Shown here one piece after another: positions 1 to 6,900 of a stretch of 7,923 nt of DNA; positions within the stretch are counted from its first letter, which is position 1, and the number at the start of each line of letters is the position of its first letter. Both the position numbers and the translations under genes were made by a program. The stretch spans positions 1-7,923 of the forward strand of contig WGAL01000033.1 of NCBI GenBank assembly GCA_015494845.1, written 5' to 3'. The DNA comes from Melioribacteraceae bacterium (GTDB lineage Bacteria > Bacteroidota > Ignavibacteria > Ignavibacteriales > Melioribacteraceae). The notes under the pieces were generated by a model. The model worked only from the letters and a program-made list of their open reading frames with translations, was not told the origin of the DNA and ran no database searches.

Positions 1-42
1 AGAAAATACCAATAACACGGTATCCGCCTTTGGAGGAGTATG

Positions 43-73
43 AAAAATCTTTGCGCCCTTTGTGGTTTTCACT
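43..73. repeat. Short intergenic repeat copy (9-nt periodic)
   Basis: This stretch contains two adjacent 9-nt units, CTTTGCGCC (49-57) and CTTTGTGGT (58-66), flanked by A-rich and TTTTC sequence. From memory, similar 'CTTTGCGCCCTTTGCGGTT' strings recur between genes in many Bacteroidota-like genomes and produce spurious peptides such as NLCALCG. Only one copy is visible here, so the assignment to an interspersed family is inference from recall, not something the window proves. It lies upstream of the transporter ATG and would be read through by any N-terminal extension of that gene. Confidence 0.45.
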
Positions 74-110
74 ATTATTAACTATTAAATTTTCACACTT
101 TATTTACACA

Positions 111-1007
111 ATGAAAAAAGAACAAAAAAGTCTTGCGTTTGCGCTAAGCGCTATTTTTCTTTGGTCAACGGTTGCCACCGCATTTAAACTTTCGCTAAAA
201 GGAATGTCGCCGGAACAACTGCTTTTTTTTGCCTCTCTTACAAGCGCAATCGTTTTAGGGTTATTCTCACACAAAAACGAAAATTTGCTTTCTCAACTTT
301 TTTCGCGCAAGGTTATCTTCAAAAATATTCTTTTCGGTTTGATAAATCCGTTTCTTTATTATCTCGTTTTGTTTAAGGCGTACGATTTACTTCCGGCGCA
401 GGAAGCGCAACCGCTTAATTACACTTGGCCGATTACGGTTTCAATTTTTTCGATTTTGTTCTTAGGCGAAAAATTCAATCTGAGAATTTTTTCCGGCTTA
501 CTGCTTTCGTTTTTCGGAATAATCGTCGTCGCAACGCGCGGCAATTTATCTCAACTGAAATTCGAAAATCCGCTCGGAACAACTCTTGCGTTACTCAGCG
601 CCGTAATTTGGGCGATTTTCTGGACGATTAACATAAAAGACAATCGTCCGGCTCCGGTTAAATTATTTGCGTCCTTTTTTTACGGCGGTTTTTTTACGTT
701 CATTTACTTGCTGATAATTCACAAACTTGCGTTTCCGCAATTCCGTTTTTTGCTCGGCGCGGTTTACGTCGGATTATTCGAAATGGGGATTACGTTTTTC
801 CTTTGGCTAAAAGGTCTGAATTTAAGTTCAAACAGAACCAAAACCGCTACGCTCGCTTATCTTTCGCCGTTTATCTCGCTACTTTTTATCGCTTTTGTTT
901 TGCGCGAAGAAATTCGCCTTTCGTCGATATTGGGATTAATCTTGATTGTAAGCGGGATAATTATTCAGAATATGAGAAGAAAATCGTTAGTAAAAAATTC
1001 TAATTAG
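111..1007 (+). CDS. EamA/DMT-family membrane transporter
   Basis: A 298-residue inner-membrane protein with the usual EamA length and design: two homologous halves (about residues 8-143 and 156-288) and about ten hydrophobic helices. Each half ends in the family's typical 'acidic residue then helix' pattern: FLGEKF at 117-122 before a long hydrophobic helix ending VVATRG, and FVLREEI at 262-268 before the last helix. Family members are drug/metabolite exporters or importers (amino acids, nucleosides, other metabolites); the substrate cannot be read from the sequence. I chose ATG 111 because it leads directly into the first helix. An in-frame TTG at 32-30 upstream (starting at 30) would add 27 residues encoded by an intergenic repeat, so I rejected it. 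No good Shine-Dalgarno precedes 111. It converges with the minus-strand propeller gene 83 bp downstream. Confidence 0.88.
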   Translation: MKKEQKSLAFALSAIFLWSTVATAFKLSLKGMSPEQLLFFASLTSAIVLGLFSHKNENLLSQLFSRKVIFKNILFGLINPFLYYLVLFKAYDLLPAQEAQPLNYTWPITVSIFSILFLGEKFNLRIFSGLLLSFFGIIVVATRGNLSQLKFENPLGTTLALLSAVIWAIFWTINIKDNRPAPVKLFASFFYGGFFTFIYLLIIHKLAFPQFRFLLGAVYVGLFEMGITFFLWLKGLNLSSNRTKTATLAYLSPFISLLFIAFVLREEIRLSSILGLILIVSGIIIQNMRRKSLVKNSN

Positions 1008-1010
1008 ATA

Positions 1011-1044
1011 GCCCGCAGATTGCGCTGATTTTTTATGATTGAAT
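1011..1044. repeat. Short intergenic repeat copy (CGCAGATT type)
   Basis: Just after the transporter stop there are two 9-nt units in tandem, CGCAGATTG (1014-1022) and CGCTGATTT (1023-1031), preceded by CC and followed by TTTTATGATTG. From memory, strings of the form 'CCGCAGATTACGCAGATTTTTATGATT' are common intergenic repeats in Bacteroidota and other bacteria. The window shows only one short copy, so family membership is inferred. It occupies much of the 83-bp gap between two converging genes. No convincing rho-independent terminator is present there. Confidence 0.42.
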
Positions 1045-1090
1045 TTTACAACGTCTTGATAAACGCTTGAGCGATGAGAAAAATCAACTT

Positions 1091-1924
1091 CTATTTCCCG
1101 ATTTTGTATTTCATTATTTCGGATGTCGTAAGCACGTAAAGCTTTTTACCTACAATCACAGAATCCACAATAAAATCGGCTTTCAGACTGTCGGCAACCT
1201 TATTTAATAAGTTTGTTTTTCCTGTTCTCAAATCAATTACAATAATTTCATACAAACCGTTTACAGTAATAATATTACCGTAAATATTAATATTCTCGCC
1301 TTCAAACGGCAATTTGTAAATTTGTTTCCCGTTTCCGAACAAATCGAAAATCAGAATTTTTTTCTTATCGAGAACGAACAAATCGCCTTTTTTCGAAATC
1401 GCGAGTTTTTTCGGTTCTTGCAAAGTGAACTTACCAGAGTTAATATTTCCGATTTCGTCGAGATAATTGCCGAACATATCGAATTTCAGTATTCGCAAAT
1501 TGTCCGAATCGAGAATAAAAATATCGCCTTGCTCGGAAACGGCACAACTCTGCGGAAAAAGAACATTATCCTCATTTTTTATTTCGAATTGATAATTCAA
1601 ATAACGGTCGAAAACTTGTATGCGATTGTTGTTTTTATCGGCGACGTAAACTTTAAGCGGAGTTGCAAAAATATCAACAGGAGAATCGAACGCCGCTTCC
1701 GTCCAACCGTATCCGCCTATGCTTGCCGCTTCAACTCCGTTTGTGTCTATTTTGTGAACCGTTTCGTCGCCAGTGCATGCTACGTAAAAAAATCCCGTGG
1801 AAACGTAAGAAAAAGCAGAAGCTCCGTCAAAACTTCCGAACGAATTTTCCAATTTTATTGATTGCCCGAAGAATACTCCGGTAAGAAAAAATAATAATAA
1901 AATAAACGCGGAAATTTTACTCAT
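1091..1924 (-). CDS. Exported NHL-type beta-propeller protein
   Basis: A 277-residue protein with a hydrophobic signal peptide (about residues 4-20, likely cleaved near GVFFGQS; no lipobox cysteine). The rest reads as successive propeller blades: about 38-71, 79-115 (SPVDIFAT, then VYVADKNNNRIQVFD, a classic NHL-like pattern), 122-159 (DIFILDSDNLRILKFD, FGNYLDEIG), 168-199 (DLFVLDKKKILIFD), and two weaker ones to the end (around 222-235 and 251-274). Six blades would close one propeller, matching the length. NHL propellers are mostly binding platforms for protein or other ligands; the partner here is unknown. It should act in the periplasm or at the cell surface. Its ATG overlaps the stop of the upstream gene by 8 nt (ATGAGTAA), which implies translational coupling. 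The region before the ATG has only a weak purine-rich site (AAAGAAAAG). Confidence 0.78.
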   Translation of the reverse strand: MSKISAFILLLFFLTGVFFGQSIKLENSFGSFDGASAFSYVSTGFFYVACTGDETVHKIDTNGVEAASIGGYGWTEAAFDSPVDIFATPLKVYVADKNNNRIQVFDRYLNYQFEIKNEDNVLFPQSCAVSEQGDIFILDSDNLRILKFDMFGNYLDEIGNINSGKFTLQEPKKLAISKKGDLFVLDKKKILIFDLFGNGKQIYKLPFEGENINIYGNIITVNGLYEIIVIDLRTGKTNLLNKVADSLKADFIVDSVIVGKKLYVLTTSEIMKYKIGK

Positions 1925-2837
1925 TCTTTTCTTTGTTTTTTCTATTCTTTATAAAACGCAAGGTTCTTTCATAACGAGATTTCTCATCTTCGTTCAGCAA
2001 CTTATGCGCCACGTCATAAGCGATTTCAATCCAACGCAAATTCAACTTACGCGCGCCTTCGTTAATCTCTTTTTCGAACCGTTCTTTTTCACGAATTACA
2101 ATATCTCCGAAATTAATAAACGCCATTACGTTAACGTAATTATGAATATCCGGATTGTTGGAAATATCAACTAAACGCAATACATATTCCGGATACTCAT
2201 AAATCAAATCAATGGCTTTTAATCCTGCATTTTGAGCCAATTTTATTTTATTCATCGTTCGTAATCGGGCGTCGCTTGCAACTTTTATTAATTTGTTAAT
2301 TGCGTCCTCTGCATATTCAGGTTTTTCCTTTGCCTTTTGGTATGCCTTTTCAATTGCATTTTCAACGCTTATATCAAGAACGTTTTTCGCTTTCTCTACA
2401 ATTTTTTCGCCGTAATGTATTAAATCGTTGGCAATCCTGATAATCTCTTCATACATTCCTTCCTGAGCGTAACTTTCCAATTCGGAAATGCTCATTTCAG
2501 GCTGTTCGATTTTCATATCCGCCCAACCTTTGCTTTGTCGCGCGAGAGTTTCGGCATATTTCGCGGTTGCAAAATCGATTTTCTTTTTGATTACGTCGGT
2601 TGTCGCCAGAACATTAATGTAATTTTTTGCAAAGGATAGAATTAAATCAGTGGAATAATTTGCGTCAACCTTAAATGTAATTAGAATTTTACCGCTCAAT
2701 TCCCCAAATCTCGGCTTTGCAATTTGGACGTTCGGATAAGTGGACTTAAAAATTTTAAGTGCCTTTTTTACGTTTTCTATTTCATCTTTTTTGTCGATTG
2801 TAACTGAAATTGTTTCAAATTTCATTTTAACTCTCAT
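1917..2837 (-). CDS. Uncharacterised helical protein, paralog of the adjacent upstream gene
   Basis: A 306-residue soluble, charged protein with no signal peptide or membrane segment; I do not recognise the family. Residues about 6-80 alternate strand- and helix-like segments (ETISVTI, a KK/E-rich helix, KILITFKV, a second helix, YINVLATT), compatible with a small alpha/beta domain. Residues about 118-280 look all-helical, with a highly charged tail. It is clearly homologous to the upstream product. ANDLIHYGEKIVEKAKNVLD (136-155) onward to KA166 matches residues 144-173 there at 16 of 30 positions, and QNAGLKAIDLI onward (202-246) aligns at about 15 of 45. ATG 2837 overlaps the upstream stop as ATGA. 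ATG 2825 (MKFETISV) is an alternative start, preceded by GAGAG at a suitable spacing. It is the middle gene of the cluster and is probably translationally coupled on both sides. Confidence 0.8.
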   Translation of the reverse strand: MRVKMKFETISVTIDKKDEIENVKKALKIFKSTYPNVQIAKPRFGELSGKILITFKVDANYSTDLILSFAKNYINVLATTDVIKKKIDFATAKYAETLARQSKGWADMKIEQPEMSISELESYAQEGMYEEIIRIANDLIHYGEKIVEKAKNVLDISVENAIEKAYQKAKEKPEYAEDAINKLIKVASDARLRTMNKIKLAQNAGLKAIDLIYEYPEYVLRLVDISNNPDIHNYVNVMAFINFGDIVIREKERFEKEINEGARKLNLRWIEIAYDVAHKLLNEDEKSRYERTLRFIKNRKNKEKNE

Positions 2838-3733
2838 TCAGATAATATTGGATGTAAAACTCGCGCCTCTTCCGGCGGTAAAAGTTTTTGAGTCTTGGCG
2901 TAAAGAGATTTTACTTCTTCCAAATTTATTTTCCCTTTGATTTCGCTAAAAGAATAGCGTTGCTTTTGTAAGTTATCAATATATGCAATTGCAGATTTTA
3001 TTCTTACAAAATCGTCAACGTCTTTCGAATTTATAATTTCCACAAGTTCGTCCAAATATTTTTTATTTTTTGAAACAAGCTTGATAATATTAAACCCTGC
3101 CTTTTGCGAAAGTTCCTTAAATTCCCATTCATTAAGAATGTCGTTCGTCATTAAATCTTTTAATACTTTTAGCGATTTATTAATATTGCGCGGATTATTC
3201 AATGTACTTTTGACCGCTTTTTTTATTTCGTTTTCAACGGTTGTTACAAGTACGTCTTTTGCCCTTAGTATAATTTCCTCTCCCATTTCAATTAAGTTTC
3301 CTGCTTCATCAATGGATTCAAGCGGGTCTTCTTGCTGAAGCATCTCGGCAAATTTTACGGTGGACGAATCAAGCGCAATACTTTCTTCAAATTCCTCATT
3401 TAGCTCTTCAACTCCGGTTGTTTTTCCTGCCGCATACTCGTTTGCTCCATGCGCCTCCTCAATATCGTTGGAAATCAACGACATTATCCGGCGAATTTTC
3501 TCGTTTGTGGCGACAAACCGGATTTGCCGATTTAGCGCTTCAAGAATAAACGCTTCTGAAAATAATTCGTCTATTATTACGTTAATAACCGTTTTAATGT
3601 TGCCGTCTTTATATACACGGTATTGGTTTTCGTCTAATTCCATTTCTTTTAAAATGGCTTTGACCTTTCGTAAAACCACATCCGGCTTTTGATGATTTTC
3701 TACCAAAATTGTAAACCGTTCAGGAGTCTGCAT
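2834..3733 (-). CDS. Uncharacterised helical protein, first gene of the paralog pair
   Basis: A 299-residue soluble, acidic protein with no signal peptide; family not recognised. Residues 7-78 show a pattern compatible with beta-alpha-beta-beta-alpha-beta (FTILVEN, helix PDVVLRKVKAILKEM, QYRVYKDG, IKTVINVIID, helix, IRFVATNEKI), which could be a ferredoxin-like fold; this is an inference by eye. A low-complexity, glutamate- and alanine-rich linker (about 92-140) follows, then a helical C-terminal region (143-285). The sister gene downstream shares this layout, including the VATxxxI turn (74-80 here, LATTDVI at 77-83 there), the GEEIILRAKDVL helix and the QKAGFNIIKLV segment. The start ATG at 3733 has only a weak GAG upstream. 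As the promoter-proximal gene it should lead the three-gene mRNA. CpG density is about 45 per 840 nt, against about 75 in the large gene to the right. Confidence 0.8.
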   Translation of the reverse strand: MQTPERFTILVENHQKPDVVLRKVKAILKEMELDENQYRVYKDGNIKTVINVIIDELFSEAFILEALNRQIRFVATNEKIRRIMSLISNDIEEAHGANEYAAGKTTGVEELNEEFEESIALDSSTVKFAEMLQQEDPLESIDEAGNLIEMGEEIILRAKDVLVTTVENEIKKAVKSTLNNPRNINKSLKVLKDLMTNDILNEWEFKELSQKAGFNIIKLVSKNKKYLDELVEIINSKDVDDFVRIKSAIAYIDNLQKQRYSFSEIKGKINLEEVKSLYAKTQKLLPPEEARVLHPILSE

Positions 3734-3764
3734 AATTGCTCAAAAAAATTTTATACTTTATGTA

Positions 3765-3774
3765 TTATCGATAA
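3765..3774. promoter_or_regulatory. Perfect palindrome TTATCGATAA, possible operator
   Basis: A 10-bp perfect palindrome that ends 32 bp upstream of the first cluster gene and just upstream of its TATAAA-like element, a position where a dimeric regulator could act. It is short and AT-rich and no second copy is seen nearby, so chance is a real alternative. Confidence 0.22.
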
Positions 3775-3890
3775 AAACAATATTATCTTTAATAATCTAA
3801 ATTAATAAAAGAAACCTAAATAACAATTGATTCATTCTTGTCTTGCCTAAATCCCTTTTCTTGATTATTTTTAACAAATTATTTTCAACA

Positions 3891-3896
3891 AGGGGG
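3891..3896 (+). promoter_or_regulatory. Strong Shine-Dalgarno AGGGGG of the large surface-protein gene
   Basis: AGGGGG lies 4 nt before ATG 3901 (AGGGGG-ATAA-ATG) and pairs well with the anti-Shine-Dalgarno sequence, allowing one G-U pair. It fixes the start, which is directly followed by a signal peptide. It is by far the best ribosome binding site in the window; the other genes have weak ones or none. Confidence 0.7.
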
Positions 3897-3900
3897 ATAA

Positions 3901-6900
3901 ATGAGGAAAATATTTTTATTGCTCTCTTTTTTGATTTCGCTTTTCGTCAATATTTTCGCACAGAACAGAGACTCGCTAATATTTTCTGAAATTATGTTTT
4001 ACCAGCCGGAACCGAATTGCGAGTTCGTTGAAATTTATAATTTTTCCAGAACCGCATCTTACAATTTGCGCGGACTTAAAATCAAATACGACGCTCGCAA
4101 TCCCGACTCAACGACAATTTTATCGTCCGATTCAATTCTTGCGCCTCGCCAATTCGCCGTAATCTTCGAAGGCGATTACGATTTCGACAATCCGTATTAC
4201 GAAATCGGCGATTCCGTCTTGGTTCTGAAACTTACCGACGATAATTTCGGCAGTTCCGGAATGTCCAACAGTTCCGACAAAACGCTGAAAATGATTTTGA
4301 ATTCTGACACAATTTCGGTTTATACGTATTCCGCCGATAATCAAAAAGGTTACAGCGACGAAAAATTTATTTTGAACGAAGACAATTCGGCAAGTAATTG
4401 GAAAAATTCGCTTTTGTTTAACGGAACGCCTGGCGCGTACAATTCCGTTTCGCCGCTGAATTTCGATTTGGCGCTTGCCGGTTTTGAAATAAACTCCGAC
4501 CTGATTACTGTCGGAACGCGTTATGAATTTTCCGCAAAAATTTTTAATTTGGGATTTGCAACGCCGCAAGACGCTTACTTAAAAATTTATTTCGATTACA
4601 ACCGTGATTCCACTATTACGGAAGACGAACTTTTTTCATCGCAAGTTTTACCCCCGCTTTTCTTTCAGGATTCGCTTTTGCTTACGCAAGAGGTTATATT
4701 TTCCGACACCGGAAATTTTTCCGCCATTGCCGTTTTGGATTTTCCGCAAGATGAAAATCCGGCAAATAATCGAAAAATAATTTCTCTCGAAATTATTCAA
4801 CGTCCGCCTCAATACGGCGAAGTTTGCATTAACGAAATAAAGTACTTGCCGCTTTCCGGCGAACCGGAATGGATTGAAATTTACAACAACAGCGACACGG
4901 CTTCCTTTCCTCTGCTAAATTGGAAAATTTCCGACAAAGTTTCTTCCGCGCGCATTGCCGATTCAAATTTATTCATAGAACCGCGCGAATTTGTTGTAAT
5001 TACGCACGACGACGCAATTCTCGATTTTTACGACATTCCCTCTAAAATCGTTTATTTGAATTTGCCGTCCTTGAACAATTCCGGCGATAAAATTGCGCTG
5101 ACCGACAATTTCGGGAATATCGCGGATTCCGTTTGGTATTCACCGGAATGGAACAACGGCGAACGGAGAAGTTTGGAAAAAATTGAGCCGCAAAATTACG
5201 GAAACAGCGCGGAAAACTGGCGCGGTTGCGAAAATCCCGAAAGCGGTACGCCCGGAATTATTAATTCGGTTACGCAAAAAGATTATGATGTGAAAATCGA
5301 AAGTCTTTTTGTTTCGCCGCAAAATGCGCTAATTGAAACCGAAGTAAGAACAAATGTTCTCATTCGCAATATTGGAAAGAACGGCGCAAGTTTCACGGTA
5401 AAATTGTATGATGTAAATCCAAACGACACAACGGATGTTGAGTTAATGTCTTCATTACAAGCGGAACTTTCCGCCGGAGATTCGCAAACTTTTGTTTTCC
5501 CGCAAAATCTAATTTTGAACTCCGAAAAAATTCTTTCGGTTTACGCGGATTTTCCAGAAGACGAAGACACAACAAACAATGCCGCGCAAATTACGGTTTT
5601 CCCTTCATTTCCGAAAAATTCGCTAATTTTAAACGAAATACTTTTTGAGCCGCAACGCGACGAATGCGAGTGGATTGAGGTAGTGAACAACAGTTCGCGC
5701 ATAATTAATCTAAAAAATTGGACAATTAACGATTTATTTACAACGCCGACAACAGTAACAATTGCCGACAGCGATTTAATTCTACAACCGGCAGAAATGT
5801 TTATTTTTGCCAAAGACAGTTCCTTTCTCGATTTCCATGCGAACGTTTGTTCTGATTTTAAAATAGTTAAATTTCCAACGTTGAATAACTCGTCCGACGC
5901 AGTTGTAATAAAAGACGCAAACGGCAACCAAATTGATTCGTTGCGCTTTTTCGACCGTTGGCTAACGATAGAAAATTCCTCGCTCGAAAGAATACTTTAT
6001 TCCGCCGCAACGCAAGACAGCGCAAATTGGGGAAGCTCCCAAAGCGAGGAATTAAGCACGCCCGGTTGTAAAAATTCAATTGCGCCGAAAATTCACGATT
6101 TGGCAATCGATTCGTTATTTTTCTCGCCGAAATTTCCGCATAGCGAAGATAAAATCAATTTAAGCGTTCTCGTTGAAAATCTCGGCGAAGCGACGGAAAA
6201 TTACGCGCTTAACTTTTACGAGAACGATTCGCTTTGCAATACCCAAAATTTAGCAATTTCCGCCGATTCGGTTTCGATTATTGAATACGAAACTGTAAAC
6301 AGAGTCGGCGACAGCTTAAAAATTAAAGCGGAAATTCTTTTGCCTTCCGATGAAAACGAGAAAAATAATTCCGCGCAAATTACGGTTTATGCCGGTTACC
6401 CTGAAAAAAGTTTGATTATTTCCGAATTTATGCCGATTCCCGATTCGTCGGGCGAATGGATTGAAATTTACAATAATAGCGGAACAATCGTTCACCTATC
6501 GGAAATTTTCATCGCCGATTCGTCTTTGAGAAATAATTCCGCGCAAATTTCTAACACTGATTTCGATTTGAACGACAGCGAATTTCTCGTAATTTGTAGC
6601 GATTCTGCAAAATTCGATGCTTTTTACGGTAACAACATTCCGAGAAAGCAAGTCAATTTCGGTTCGTTAAATAATTCGCACGACGCAATTTATCTAATTG
6701 ACTTCCGCGGCGCGGTGATTGATTCGCTTTATTACGATAAATCTTGGCAAATAAAAAGAGGTTACTCAATTGAAAAAATCGATTTATTAGCCGAAAATGA
6801 AAATTACAATTGGAGGCATTCGTTGGACGAAAGAAAATCAACGCCGGGCGCAGAAAATTCCGTTTCGTTTATCGAGCAGTACGAAAGCAAATCCGTAATA

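Larger units (their letters stand above)
3734..3900. promoter_or_regulatory. Divergent intergenic promoter region
   Basis: 167 bp of very AT-rich DNA separate the starts of the minus-strand cluster and the large plus-strand gene, so promoters for both should lie here. For the plus gene, TTGCCT (3843-3848) and TATTTT (3866-3871) are 17 nt apart. For the minus genes, TATAAA (reading 3755 to 3750) is the best -10-like hexamer, with a poor -35. These matches are weak, the DNA is so AT-rich that chance hits are expected, and sigma factors of FCB bacteria use a different consensus. No coding sequence or RNA gene is apparent. Confidence 0.4.

Noticed and set aside
1..15. Possible tail of an upstream gene (RKYQ followed by TAA)
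   Set aside because: Five codons at the window edge cannot be distinguished from chance.
30..110. N-terminal extension of the transporter from a TTG start at 30
   Set aside because: The extra 27 residues are encoded largely by an intergenic repeat. ATG 111 leads directly into the first transmembrane helix and gives the usual family length.
1063..1072. Palindrome CGCTTGAGCG between the converging genes as a terminator stem
   Set aside because: The two-base loop cannot form a stable hairpin and no T-run follows on either strand.
1322..1861. Open frame on the plus strand opposite the propeller gene
   Set aside because: It is antisense to a gene with a clear signal peptide and propeller blades. 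Its translation shows no domain pattern and is an expected by-product of the codon bias.
2740..3692. Serine- and phenylalanine-rich plus-strand open frames opposite the two paralogs
   Set aside because: They are complementary-strand images of Glu/Lys-rich helical coding sequence, and the homology between the two minus-strand proteins shows which strand is coding.
4132..6841. Several open frames of 60-145 codons on the minus strand within the large surface-protein gene
   Set aside because: All lie antisense to a continuous coding sequence with a regular domain repeat, and they encode arginine- and phenylalanine-rich nonsense typical of shadow frames.
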